Shown: positions 9,456-17,825, numbered from the stretch's first letter. The stretch is DNA of 64,000 nt from JAMXLO01 sp963818775 (GCA_963818775.1 CAWFUF010000011.1:434001-498000), one strand, 5' to 3'. The notes: generated from the sequence alone by a model not told the origin. Program-made: numbers and translations.

Positions 9456-10109
9456 ATGGCAGAACTCGACGGACCGCGCTGGGGACCGGCGTCGAAGGCT
9501 GCGCCGAAGCAGCTTGTCGTGCTGTGTCACGGGCTTGGGGCGGACGGGCACGACCTGATCGACCTGGCGCCGACCTGGGGACATGCGCTGCCTGACGCGC
9601 TGTTCGTCTCCGTCGATGCGCCCTTTGAGCACGAGTCGGGGTTTGGGCGCCAATGGTGGAGCGTGGCTGATCGCACGCCCGTCGTGATGGAGGCCGGCGT
9701 GCGCCGCGCTGCCGGGTTCCTCGATGCGTTCATCGATGCGGAACTGGTGCGGTTGGGGTTGCCGACTGAGGCCTACGCGCTGATGGGGTTCAGCCAGGGG
9801 GCGATGACGGTACTGTTCACCGGGCTGCGCCGGGCGATCGCGCCGCGCGCCATCCTGGCGTTTTCCGGCGCACTGGTGGCGCCCGACAGCCTGGCGTCGG
9901 AGCTGGCCAATCGGGCGCCGGTGCTGCTGGTGCATGGCGAGGCGGACGACGTGGTTCCGGTGCAGCGTTCGCGCGACGCCGAGGCTGCGCTCCGCGCGGC
10001 GAACGTTCCGGTGGAGGCGGTTTATGTGCCGCGTTTGGGGCATGGCATCGACGACAGCGGCCTGGCGATGGGCGCGCTGGCCTTGCAGCGGGCGTTCTCC
10101 GGCGGGTGA
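9456..10109 (+). CDS. Alpha/beta-hydrolase, phospholipase/carboxylesterase family
   Basis: 217-aa cytosolic esterase of the carboxylesterase/lysophospholipase (YpfH/Est) type. The catalytic triad is visible: Ser in GFSQGAM, Asp in VHGEADDVVP and His in RLGHGID. The oxyanion region is VVLCHGLGADGHDL. The length fits the family. The start ATG at 9456 has GGGAGAGGGGC upstream. It lies back to back with gluQ. An inverted repeat immediately after the stop (10121-10152) may end its transcript. Confidence 0.88.
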   Translation: MAELDGPRWGPASKAAPKQLVVLCHGLGADGHDLIDLAPTWGHALPDALFVSVDAPFEHESGFGRQWWSVADRTPVVMEAGVRRAAGFLDAFIDAELVRLGLPTEAYALMGFSQGAMTVLFTGLRRAIAPRAILAFSGALVAPDSLASELANRAPVLLVHGEADDVVPVQRSRDAEAALRAANVPVEAVYVPRLGHGIDDSGLAMGALALQRAFSGG

Positions 10110-10807
10110 GGCGGTCTCAACGCCGTCTCATTGCGCGTTAGATGAGACGGCGGATCATTGGGTGAGCGGCGGGCTGGCTGGTGGGATGGAGGCAGGCCTA
10201 CCAAGCTGCGGCATCGGCGCGCAGCGCTCGGCGCCTGTATCAGGAGGTTGTGCGTCGCTGGGCACACTGGCGAGCGGGTGGGGTGAGACGGCGCGATCCA
10301 CGGCGGGAGTATACTGTTATCCGTAATATCTGCAAGAGTTATATGTACTGGCGCACTGTGTGGTTGCTGGGAATGCCTGCGTCCTCGGCTGCTCGAGACA
10401 GCACGATGTCAGCTCGGCGCCCACCTCCGTCATTCGGCTCGATCCGGCGACCTCTCCGAGCCAGAAACTATCCTCACGTTAGGGCCCGGTAGCATTGCGA
10501 GGCGGACCTCACCATTCACCGGAATCCACTGGAGCCTTAATGCCCGGCGTTACTGGTGATCGGTATGATACCAATGCTCAATGCAAATGACTTACTGCCC
10601 CTTCGATCGACATGACGAGAGCTGCCATCGGTTCTAGTCAACGGCCTTGATACTACGCATCAGATGGCCGAGCCAAGCTAGGCCATGACGAATGAGGACC
10701 AGTGTTTCGGCCAAGCACGGCCAAGACGAATGTGACGGATGGGTCTTTGTTATTGTGCATTGGTATAGACACTTGCGTAGAGATTTGCCGAAAGGGTCGG
10801 GACGGAC
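10110..10807. other. Gene-free interval of about 700 bp
   Basis: I find no supportable gene here. It holds a perfect 11-bp inverted repeat with a 10-nt loop (10121-10131 with 10142-10152) just after the esterase gene. It also holds a 14-bp direct repeat with one mismatch (10681-10694 and 10719-10732, GGCCAWGACGAATG). Base composition drifts to lower GC around 10310-10350 and 10540-10800, unlike the flanking genes. A degraded gene or mobile remnant is possible, but no motif supports it. Confidence 0.6.
10121..10152. terminator. Perfect hairpin after the carboxylesterase gene
   Basis: CGCCGTCTCAT at 10121-10131 pairs perfectly with ATGAGACGGCG at 10142-10152 across a 10-nt loop. It begins 11 nt after the esterase stop, where a terminator is expected. 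No T-run follows, so it may be a factor-dependent terminator, an mRNA-stabilising hairpin or a protein site. Confidence 0.4.
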
Positions 10808-11809
10808 ATGGCGCCACATCCTCAACGACTGACAGTCACCCGCCGTGCGTGGCCGCTCGCGCGACCGCTTATGACTGCGGACGGGGTCGTGACCACGGTC
10901 GACGTCGTTGTCGCCGAAATTGCCGACGGCGAGGGACGCGGCCGCGGCGAAGCCGTGCCGCTTCGGCAGTACGGCGAGAGCATCGACAGCGTCGTCGCCG
11001 CGATTGATGCGATGAAGGGCGCGGTCTTCTCGGGGCTCAACCGCGACACACTGCAACACGCGCTGCCGCCGGGTGCGGCGCGCAACGCTCTCGACTGCGC
11101 ATTCTGGGACATCGATGCGAAGCGCGCTTATCGCAGTGTCGCGGAGCTGGCCGGGCTCGGCGCGGTGCCGCCGCTGATGACGGCGTTCACGCTCGACTTC
11201 GATACACCGGCCAAGATGGCTGAGCAGGCGGCCGCCAATCGCACGCGGCCGCTGCTCAAATTGGAACTTGGGGGCGACGGCGATGTCGAACGAGTGCGGG
11301 CGGTGCGGCAAGCGGCACCGGCGGCGCGCCTCATCGTCGATGCCAATGAGAGCTGGAATGAGCGCCAGCTACGCGAATACATGCCGATGCTCGTCGATTT
11401 GAGAGTTGCACTGATAGAGCAGCCGCTGCCGGCCGACGCGGATGACGCGTTGGCGCGATTGGAGCATCCGATCCCGCTCTGCGCTGACGAATCCTGCCGG
11501 ACGGTTGCCGATCTCGACCGGCTCGATGGGAAATACGAGGCCATCAATATCAAGCTCGACAAAGTGGGTGGGCTGACCGGGGCGCTTGCGATGGCGGAGG
11601 AAGCAAAGCGGCGGTGCTTGCGGATCATGGTCGGAGGCGTGATCAGCACGTCGCTTGGGATCGCGCCGGCGCTGCTCGTCGCACAGCAGGCCGATATCGT
11701 CGATCTCGACGGGCCGTTGCGTCTGGCGCTCGATCGCGGGGCGGGGCTGCGCTACGACGGCAGCACGATTCGTCCGCCCGATCCAAAACTCTGGGGCGGA
11801 CCTGGTTAA
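10808..11809 (+). CDS. Dipeptide (L-Ala-D/L-Glu-type) epimerase homologue, enolase superfamily, KxK motif altered to KxE
   Basis: 333-aa member of the muconate-lactonizing subgroup of the enolase superfamily, closest in layout to L-Ala-D/L-Glu epimerases that recycle murein peptides. Metal ligands are in place: Asp in LIVDANESW (residue 178), Glu in IEQPL (204) and Asp in ADESC (227). The lysine of INIKL (249) is also present. The KxK motif of the second strand reads K151-L-E153, so the lysine normally used as one acid/base is Glu (codon GAA). A single-base change from AAA or AAG codons would explain this. The protein may be one-handed, may have another activity, or may be inactive. It stands alone after a long gap. 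Confidence 0.8.
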   Translation: MAPHPQRLTVTRRAWPLARPLMTADGVVTTVDVVVAEIADGEGRGRGEAVPLRQYGESIDSVVAAIDAMKGAVFSGLNRDTLQHALPPGAARNALDCAFWDIDAKRAYRSVAELAGLGAVPPLMTAFTLDFDTPAKMAEQAAANRTRPLLKLELGGDGDVERVRAVRQAAPAARLIVDANESWNERQLREYMPMLVDLRVALIEQPLPADADDALARLEHPIPLCADESCRTVADLDRLDGKYEAINIKLDKVGGLTGALAMAEEAKRRCLRIMVGGVISTSLGIAPALLVAQQADIVDLDGPLRLALDRGAGLRYDGSTIRPPDPKLWGGPG

Positions 11810-11860
11810 TACTGGAATTTAACGTGTCGATTGGTGCAAACAGATCATCGGAGTCTCCCG

Positions 11861-13183
11861 ATGGCTGCTGACCTTTATAGCCTCATCGCCGGAATTCTGC
11901 AGTCGATGACCCACGCGGAGCTAAGCGAGGCGCCGCAGCGAATGGCCGGTTTGGTCATTGCAAACGATGGCCTCACAAAGCGGCAGCGGATTGAGGTGGC
12001 GCTCGGAAACTTCACAGAGGAGGAGTTGGCTCGTTTAGCGCTGAAGTTTGTCGATCATGGAGGAGGCGTCGCCCTCGACGAGGCGGCGCGCAAGGTGCTC
12101 GAGGCCAGCGACCCACCCCTAACCCGCATCACCCGTCGCGACGTCGCGAGAGTCTTCGGAGATGACCTCGCCGGCGAGCGTGGGACGGTGGAGATGGTCG
12201 AAAGCCTTTTTGTTCTCTCTAATCCCATCGAGCTGATGTTCGGAACCGGCGGTCGAAGCCTAGGTGACCAAATCGGACAGCACATGGATCGCAATCCCGG
12301 TGATTGGTCCGTGGAGTTTCTATTCGGGGAGATCGGCGCATTCGATTGTTCCATAGACCGGTTCGGAAGGTTGCTCGAAGAAGCTGTTCATCCCCTCTCC
12401 CGGTCGGGAGAGGAGCAGTTGCGGACGGTCGCCGCCCTCAACAAGGTTCTTGCGCGCGATGGATACGAGCTGGTGCAGGAAAGCGAATCCTCCGGTCATC
12501 CGATCTTTATTTTCCGTCGCCTCGTGCGTGGGGTCGGCGGGCGGCCGAAGAACTTGATCTTCGCCTCGCGAGGACCCAAACCGGAGATCGGTTTCGCGGA
12601 CGCCATCAACAACGACATCGTCATTCTGTCCGGCGAGGAGAGCTGTTTAGTCTACGACCGGCCAATTAGCGCGTCTAACGGCCTCTTCTGGTCCGAGCTC
12701 GTCGCTTGGTGGAGCGAGGTCGCGCCAGGGGCCAATGCAGCAAATCTCGGAGCGCGCCTCCAACAATCCTTGGCTTCAGACGCGGAGCGCAAGCTCTTCG
12801 CTACCTACTTCAAGCTCTATCGAGCCATCCTCGGTGAGGCGCTGCCCGCGCTTCTGCCGCAGGTCTATCTTCACTTTGACCCCGCTGTCGTGAAAGCCCT
12901 GCGTCATCGCCTTCCTCTCCCGCGTCAGCGCATGGACTTCCTGCTCCTCCTCCCTGGGCGCCAACGCATCGTGCTGGAGGTAGATGGAAAGCACCACTTC
13001 TCGGAGAATGATCATCCGTCGTTGAAGATCTATGCCGAGATGGTGTCGGCAGACCGTGAGTTGCGCCTTGCTGGATATGAGGTTTACAGGTTCGGAGCGA
13101 ACGAGCTAGTGGGCGAGGGCGCCGAACCGAAGATCGCTGACTTTTTCGAAAAGCTCTTTCGACTGCACCGCGTGCTGCAGTGA
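11861..13183 (+). CDS. AbiJ-NTD3-like protein with C-terminal PD-(D/E)XK nuclease-type domain; candidate defence gene
   Basis: 440 aa from the ATG at 11861, which has CGGAG 7 nt upstream; TTG/GTG starts 27-30 nt earlier are less likely. Residues ~1-110 are helical and lead-in. A middle segment (AALNKVLARDGYELVQES, then PKNLIFASRGPKPEIGFAD with an INNDIVI sequel and CLVYDRPI) resembles the AbiJ N-terminal domain 3 family associated with abortive phage infection. The C-terminus (MDFLLLL, then IVLEVDGKHHF and YAEMVSADRELRLAGYEV) has the D...ExDxK layout of a DUF559/Vsr-like nuclease. Codon use is less GC-biased than in neighbours, hinting at transfer. It is apparently monocistronic. Family assignment is from recalled motifs, and the defence role is inference. 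Confidence 0.7.
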   Translation: MAADLYSLIAGILQSMTHAELSEAPQRMAGLVIANDGLTKRQRIEVALGNFTEEELARLALKFVDHGGGVALDEAARKVLEASDPPLTRITRRDVARVFGDDLAGERGTVEMVESLFVLSNPIELMFGTGGRSLGDQIGQHMDRNPGDWSVEFLFGEIGAFDCSIDRFGRLLEEAVHPLSRSGEEQLRTVAALNKVLARDGYELVQESESSGHPIFIFRRLVRGVGGRPKNLIFASRGPKPEIGFADAINNDIVILSGEESCLVYDRPISASNGLFWSELVAWWSEVAPGANAANLGARLQQSLASDAERKLFATYFKLYRAILGEALPALLPQVYLHFDPAVVKALRHRLPLPRQRMDFLLLLPGRQRIVLEVDGKHHFSENDHPSLKIYAEMVSADRELRLAGYEVYRFGANELVGEGAEPKIADFFEKLFRLHRVLQ

Positions 13184-13396
13184 AGTGCCTCCCCCTATCG
13201 CATTAAGCGTCCGGGTTGGACCGAACACGGCGACTGTCCGCTCCCGGTGCGACAACCGCCTCAAGGAGACGTTCAATCTTCGGCACGATCTGGCCGTCAG
13301 CCGACCGTCCGCACCAGGGCCTGTGGTAGAGCAGGATGAATTTAGCTGGGTGCACGTCTGCCCTGGTTCCGCGCGGCACGGTCTGTCCGGCCGGTA

Positions 13397-13434
13397 GGAA
13401 AATGCAACCGCAAATCACGCAGAACACGCAAAGG
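13397..13434. repeat. Left inverted repeat bounding the GxxExxY gene
   Basis: This 38-nt stretch contains three CACGC/ACCGC-spaced units (AACCGC, AAATCACGC, AGAACACGC). It matches the reverse complement of 13826-13864 with three substitutions and one 1-nt indel. Together the pair encloses the GxxExxY gene. Confidence 0.8.
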
Positions 13435-13445
13435 GCGGCGGTGCC

Positions 13446-13859
13446 TTACAGGCCCAGGACGATGCGTTTGATCTTACGGCGAGGCTTGCCGAAGTTGAGT
13501 AACAGGCAGAGATACACGGCGGTGGCTTTCAGATAATTCAGGCACTGCGCGCGATGAATCTCGTCGATCGCCTTGGCTACCTTCAATTCGACAAGGACGA
13601 TGTCTTCGACGAGTAGGTCAACAGTATATTCCCCGACCACGACCCCATCGTATCGAACGACCATGGGATGTTGTTGCGAGACGACGAGCCCAGACTTGCG
13701 GAGCTCGTACACCAACGCGTTTTCATAGACTTTCTCAAGAAATCCGGTTCCCAGCGCGTGGAGCACCGTTAGGGCGCAACCAATGATTCGTTTGGACAGG
13801 AGGTTAATCCTGTCCTCGCCGGTATCCATTTGCGTGTTTTGCGTGTTTTGCGGTTCCAT
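13446..13859 (-). CDS. GxxExxY protein (PDDEXK_3 family)
   Basis: 137-aa protein with the namesake motif GFLEKVYENAL, followed by the family's strand pattern (GEYTVDLLVEDIVLVELKVAKAI), which carries D and ExK residues of a PD-(D/E)XK-type fold. It ends with the typical NFGKPRRKIKRI. The function of the family is not established. The ATG at 13859 lies inside the right inverted repeat, so the first ~10 residues (MEPQNTQNTQ) translate the repeat. An ATG at 13829 (MDTGEDRINLLSKRI) may be the true start. The gene is isolated and flanked by near-identical inverted repeats, which suggests that gene and repeats moved as a unit. Confidence 0.85.
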   Translation of the reverse strand: MEPQNTQNTQMDTGEDRINLLSKRIIGCALTVLHALGTGFLEKVYENALVYELRKSGLVVSQQHPMVVRYDGVVVGEYTVDLLVEDIVLVELKVAKAIDEIHRAQCLNYLKATAVYLCLLLNFGKPRRKIKRIVLGL

Positions 13860-13864
13860 TTTCC
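13826..13864. repeat. Right inverted repeat bounding the GxxExxY gene
   Basis: 39-nt partner of 13397-13434 in inverted orientation, with three units on the minus strand (AACCGC, AAAACACGC, AAAACACGC). It contains the possible ATG of the GxxExxY gene at 13859. The identity is high enough to have been copied recently or kept by selection. Confidence 0.8.
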
Positions 13865-13909
13865 TTGTTTACTGCCGGCACAACCTCCGTTGCTGCCAGC
13901 AGTGCAGCA

Positions 13910-13938
13910 AAGACGTGGATGGCCTGCCTCCGCCGGCC
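13910..13938. repeat. Degenerate copy of an interspersed palindrome
   Basis: Begins with AAGACGTGGATGGCC, identical over 15 nt to 26099-26113, and ends with GGCCACGAC, close to the GGCCATGACG at 26125-26134. The hairpin is weaker here. It lies between the GxxExxY and SDR genes and looks like a REP-type family member. Confidence 0.5.
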
Positions 13939-13979
13939 ACGACGGTGGACTCGGTATGTTGGCGCCGGCTGATTATTCC

Positions 13980-14759
13980 TCACAGCGCCGTCATACCGCC
14001 GTCCACGAACAGCAGGGCGCCGGTGACGTAGGAGGCATCGTCGGAGGCCAAGAACAGAATCGCGGCGGCGACCTCCTCGGGCCTGCCCGGGCGCTTCAGC
14101 ATGGTCCCTTGTGCGGCGCGTGCGTTGTACTGCTCGACGGTCTCGCCGGCCGCCGCGATGCGGCGCGCATGGAACGGCGTGAAGATCGGGCCAGGGCCGA
14201 CGGCGTTCACACGAATGCCCTCCGCCGAGTGGTCGGCGGCGAGCGCCCGGGTCAAGCCCGCGATCGCGGCCTTGGTGGTGTCGTACTGCAGGTTGCCGCC
14301 GCCTGCGACGACGGAACGAACCGAGGCAACGTTGACGATAGCTCCCCCAGGGGCGCCGCCCTTGTTGCCGCGCATCAGCGGAACCGCCGCCTTGGCGCAG
14401 AACACGTAGCTCATCAGGTTGACGCTGAGGATCTCGTTCCAGCTCGCGGCACTCGCCTCGTCCACCTTCTCGTATTTGCGGATGCCGGCATTGTTCACCA
14501 GGATGTCGAGGCGCCCGAATTTTTCCCCGGCACCGTTGACGAAGCCGAGGCATGCGGCCTCGGTACCAACGTCTGCCTGCGTGAAGGCGACGCGGGCGCC
14601 GGCGGTCTCGAGTTCGGCTGCCACGCGCTGGCCGCGCTCACCGTCCCGATCGCAGAATGCCACGCTCGCGCCCTCGGCTATGAAACGCCTGACCGTCGCC
14701 TCGCCGATCCCCGATGCACCGCCCGTCACCGCTGCAACCTTGCCGTCGAGCCTTCCCAT
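13980..14759 (-). CDS. Short-chain dehydrogenase/reductase
   Basis: 259-aa classical SDR. Seen: the cofactor motif TGGASGIG, NNAG, a catalytic Ser in VASVRS and YxxxK in YDTTKAA. CDRD after the second strand suggests NAD(H) preference. The C-terminal segment is standard (YVTGALLFVDGGMTAL). I chose the ATG at 14759, with AGGTGG at 14770-14765, over the GTG at 14768. It is alone on the minus strand, divergent from the HNH gene. The alcohol or ketone substrate cannot be deduced. Confidence 0.9.
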   Translation of the reverse strand: MGRLDGKVAAVTGGASGIGEATVRRFIAEGASVAFCDRDGERGQRVAAELETAGARVAFTQADVGTEAACLGFVNGAGEKFGRLDILVNNAGIRKYEKVDEASAASWNEILSVNLMSYVFCAKAAVPLMRGNKGGAPGGAIVNVASVRSVVAGGGNLQYDTTKAAIAGLTRALAADHSAEGIRVNAVGPGPIFTPFHARRIAAAGETVEQYNARAAQGTMLKRPGRPEEVAAAILFLASDDASYVTGALLFVDGGMTAL

Positions 14760-15019
14760 GTTCGCCACCTTTCATCGCATTGCGAAACGCGCATCCACAA
14801 TACGTCGTATCCATCCGGCGGGCACCGTCGGGAAGCAGGCGTCCTGCCGAAACGAGCCCTCGCGTAGCCGCATGACGAACCGGTAAATCCAGCTCCGGTC
14901 TGGCTTGCGGCTCGCTACGCGCTCTGCGATAAACGCAATGGTTTTCGGCGGCGCACAAGATATGGTGGGTCAGTGACAGATTACCCGCCAAATGCGCTCC
15001 GAACGCAGAGGAGCGGCGT

Positions 15020-15580
15020 TTGCCTGACGGTGGCCAATTCTATCCAGCGCTGGTGCTGAACGCGGATTTTCGGCCGCTGTCGTATTTCCCGCTGTCCCTC
15101 TGGTCCTGGCAGGACGCGGTGAAGGCAGTGTTCCTCGATCGGGTCTCGGTGCTGTCGGAGTATGAGACCGAGGTGCGCTCGCCGTCGCTCACCATGAAGC
15201 TGCCCAGTGTGATCGCGCTGAAGGACTACATCCCGTCGGCGCGCCGACCGGCGTTCACCCGGTTCAACGTGTTCCTGCGCGATGCATTCGTCTGCCAATA
15301 CTGTAGCGACCGACGGCCGGCGCACGACCTGACATTCGACCACGTGGTGCCGCGCAGCCGCGGCGGGCGCACGACCTGGGAAAACGTGGTGACTGCCTGC
15401 GGTGACTGCAATCTGCGCAAGGGATCCCGGCTGCCGCGTGAGTGCCGCATGTTTCCCCGCGCCCATCCGCGTCAGCCAACGACGTGGGAGTTGCAGGATA
15501 ATGGACGAGGATTCCCGCCCAACTACCTGCATGAGAGCTGGCGCGACTATCTGTATTGGGATAGCGAGCTGGAGAGCTGA
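15020..15580 (+). CDS. HNH endonuclease family protein
   Basis: 186 aa from a TTG start at 15020, supported by AGAGGAG at 15007-15013 with 6-nt spacing; no ATG fits the conserved N-terminus ALVLNADFRPLSY. The HNH nuclease module contains CQYC, the DHVVPRSRGG His block, WENVV Asn and CGDCN, so two CxxC pairs bind a structural zinc. The N-terminal half has an SLWSWQDAVKAVF motif typical of chromosomal HNH proteins found across Alphaproteobacteria. These are not obviously defence genes. It stands upstream of the DUF2235 gene with a 21-nt gap and may be co-transcribed. Confidence 0.88.
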   Translation: MPDGGQFYPALVLNADFRPLSYFPLSLWSWQDAVKAVFLDRVSVLSEYETEVRSPSLTMKLPSVIALKDYIPSARRPAFTRFNVFLRDAFVCQYCSDRRPAHDLTFDHVVPRSRGGRTTWENVVTACGDCNLRKGSRLPRECRMFPRAHPRQPTTWELQDNGRGFPPNYLHESWRDYLYWDSELES

Positions 15581-15601
15581 GGCAGTTCCCTCGGGGGGAA
15601 C

Positions 15602-16798
15602 ATGGCAAAGAACGTTGTCTTCTGCGCTGACGGTACGTGGAACGGGCCTTCCGAACCGGATGACGATGACGGGAGCTCTCCCGCGACCAATGTCTTCAAG
15701 CTGTTCCTGAACCTCGCGGGTCTGGACGATCCCGACACCCTCACACTGGCCAAGGAACAGCAGCGCACATTGCGCACTGCCGACGGCACCGTGCAGCAGG
15801 TGTCCAAGTACCTGCATGGGGTGGGAGATTCCAACAACTTTCTGGTCAAGGCACTCGGCGGCACGCTCGGTGAAGGACTGATCACCCGCATTGTGCGCGG
15901 CTACACGTTCATCTCGCGGAACTATGTGCGGGGCGACAGGATCTACATCATCGGCTTCAGCCGCGGTGCGTATACGGCCCGCGCGCTTGCCGGGATGATC
16001 GCCGCAAAGGGCCTGCTCGATGCGACCAAGGTCGATCTGACCAACAAGGAGACAGCCTATCGCCTGGGCGCCGCGGTCTGGTACGCGTATCGCAAAGTCG
16101 CCCTTCGCAGCAGCACGGGCTGGTTCGCGCGCCTGGAGCAGACAGCTCTCGACCTGCCGGCTTTTCTCTCGGCGCCGCAGCGCGATGATCTGCTGATAGC
16201 GGCACCCATTGAGGCCGTCGCAGTCTGGGACACGGTTGGTGCGCTCGGCATACCGGCATTCACCTTGCAGATGCAGCGAGTGGACGAATTCCAGTTTGCG
16301 GATCTGAAGCTGAGTCCGATCGTGCGCAGCGGGTTGCACGCGATAGCCGTTGACGAGCAACGGGAGGACTTCACGCCGACGCTGTGGGACGAAGATCCGC
16401 GCATCACGCAAACGCTGTTCCCTGGGGCCCACTCCGACGTGGGTGGTGGCAATGGCACCGCTGACAATGAGAGCGGTCTTTCGGACTGGTCGCTGCGCTG
16501 GATGATCGACAGGCTTGCGCCGTTGGGCGTGGTGTTTGCCCACCCGCTTGCCTGGGTGCCGCAGCCGGACGCGCGCGGCGTCGCTCATCAGCCCTGGGTC
16601 GACCTGCCATGGAATCTGCGCCCGACCGGGCCACGGCATTTTCGGGCCGGTCTCTTCGTGGGGCAGTCGCTCGTCGACCGGCTGGCGGCGGGCCCGGTGC
16701 AATTTGCGCCTGGCCTGCCCGCAGCGGTGTACGCCCCCGGCAACCTCGGCGGCTATGTATTGGCCAGCAATCTGCTCGCCGGCGTCCGCGTGGCGTGA
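15602..16798 (+). CDS. DUF2235 (Tle1-like) alpha/beta-hydrolase domain protein
   Basis: 398-aa protein of the DUF2235 family, the catalytic fold also found in T6SS phospholipase effectors of the Tle1 type. Seen: the N-terminal FCADGTWNG, the nucleophile elbow IGFSRGAYTARA (Ser120), an Asp in AVWDTVGALG and a His in FPGAHSDVGGG. No T6SS gene, VgrG or immunity gene is nearby and there are no fused repeat domains, so a cytosolic hydrolase role is more likely than an effector role. The ATG at 15602 follows GGGGGGAAC. The kinase gene starts 19 nt after its stop. Confidence 0.85.
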   Translation: MAKNVVFCADGTWNGPSEPDDDDGSSPATNVFKLFLNLAGLDDPDTLTLAKEQQRTLRTADGTVQQVSKYLHGVGDSNNFLVKALGGTLGEGLITRIVRGYTFISRNYVRGDRIYIIGFSRGAYTARALAGMIAAKGLLDATKVDLTNKETAYRLGAAVWYAYRKVALRSSTGWFARLEQTALDLPAFLSAPQRDDLLIAAPIEAVAVWDTVGALGIPAFTLQMQRVDEFQFADLKLSPIVRSGLHAIAVDEQREDFTPTLWDEDPRITQTLFPGAHSDVGGGNGTADNESGLSDWSLRWMIDRLAPLGVVFAHPLAWVPQPDARGVAHQPWVDLPWNLRPTGPRHFRAGLFVGQSLVDRLAAGPVQFAPGLPAAVYAPGNLGGYVLASNLLAGVRVA

Positions 16799-16817
16799 CG
16801 GGCAGGCATCGGAAGGT

Positions 16818-17825
16818 ATGATCGACAGCCCCCCGCCCGAGATTCTCGATGCGCTGCGCCGAATGAGTTTGCTGGCCGCATCCGCGGACACGCGCGGCGA
16901 ACGCCTGACCGGCGGCGTGTCCTCGGATATCTGGCGGATCGACCTTCCCGCCGGGCCCGTCTGCGTCAAACGGGCGCTGGCGAAGCTGCGCGTAGCGGCT
17001 GACTGGCAGGCACCAATCGAGCGCAACCGCTACGAGGCACGGTGGATGCAGCGCGCCAACACCGCTGTCCCCGGCTCAGCGCCGCAATTGCTGGGTCTCG
17101 ACGAAGCGACCGGGGCGCTCGCGATGCAGTTCCTGCCACCGAGCCGCTATGCGCTCTGGAAGATGCAACTGCGCGATGGCGACGCCGATCTGGCATTCGC
17201 CGCGGAGGTCGCCCATGCGCTGGTACGGATCCACGGTGCGACCGCTGCTTCGCCCTCCACCGCAGCCGACTTCCCTACCGATCGCATTTTCTACGACATT
17301 CGTCTCGAGCCTTATCTGGTTGCGACCGCCCGCGCGCACCCCGACCTCGCGCCGCCTCTGCATAGTCTCGTGTCGGAAACCCAGGGCAACAGGCGCGCCC
17401 TGGTCCACGGCGATGTCAGCCCGAAGAACATTCTGCGCGGCCCGGACGGCCCGGTGTTCCTGGACGCCGAGTGCGCCTGGTGGGGCGATCCCGCGTTCGA
17501 TCTGGCGTTCTGTCTCAATCATCTGCTGTTGAAGTGCTTGTGGACGCCGGCTGCCACCGCCGGCTTTCTCGGCTGCTTCGATGCGTTCGCCGCGACATAC
17601 GTGGACCATGTCGTCTGGGAGCCGCCGGCCGTATTGGAGGCTCGCGCCGCACATCTGTTGCCGGGGCTGTTCCTCGCCAGAGTAGATGGCAAGTCGCCGG
17701 TCGAGTACGTCACCACCGAGCCGGACAAGAACCGGGTGAGGCGCACTGCTCGCGCACTGCTGCTCCATCCGGTTGAGACACTCGGCGATGTGCGCCAGGC
17801 CTGGATGAGGGAACTCGCCGCATGA
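16818..17825 (+). CDS. Aminoglycoside/choline-kinase-like (APH family) phosphotransferase
   Basis: 335-aa kinase of the APH/choline kinase fold. Catalytic features are LVHGDVSPKNIL (HxDxxxxN-type) and a metal-binding Asp in VFLDAECAWWGDPAFDLA. The N-lobe has VSSDIWRIDLPAGPVCVKRA, with a likely ATP-anchoring Lys. The start is the ATG at 16818 after GGAAGG. Its stop overlaps the enolase-like ATG (ATGA at 17822-17825), so the two are translationally coupled. Position suggests it phosphorylates a small metabolite that the enolase paralogue then dehydrates; this is inference. An antibiotic-resistance role is possible but not suggested by context. Confidence 0.82.
   Translation: MIDSPPPEILDALRRMSLLAASADTRGERLTGGVSSDIWRIDLPAGPVCVKRALAKLRVAADWQAPIERNRYEARWMQRANTAVPGSAPQLLGLDEATGALAMQFLPPSRYALWKMQLRDGDADLAFAAEVAHALVRIHGATAASPSTAADFPTDRIFYDIRLEPYLVATARAHPDLAPPLHSLVSETQGNRRALVHGDVSPKNILRGPDGPVFLDAECAWWGDPAFDLAFCLNHLLLKCLWTPAATAGFLGCFDAFAATYVDHVVWEPPAVLEARAAHLLPGLFLARVDGKSPVEYVTTEPDKNRVRRTARALLLHPVETLGDVRQAWMRELAA

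Noticed and set aside
10181..10492. Short plus-strand frame (103 codons) in the gene-free interval
   Set aside because: Arg-rich with some resemblance to transposase tails, but no diagnostic motif and no ribosome site. I could not support a gene.
13203..13427. Small minus-strand frame (74 codons) between the AbiJ-like and GxxExxY genes
   Set aside because: It runs through the left inverted repeat and has no family motif or start context.
15602..16798. DUF2235 protein as a T6SS effector
   Set aside because: No VgrG, PAAR, adaptor or immunity gene nearby and no extra effector domains. Context points to a metabolic or maintenance role.
14981..17026. Long open frame on the minus strand (681 codons)
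   Set aside because: It is antisense to the HNH, DUF2235 and kinase genes, whose motifs are clear. Its translation is Arg/His/Gln-rich without any family motif, a usual by-product of high-GC codon bias.
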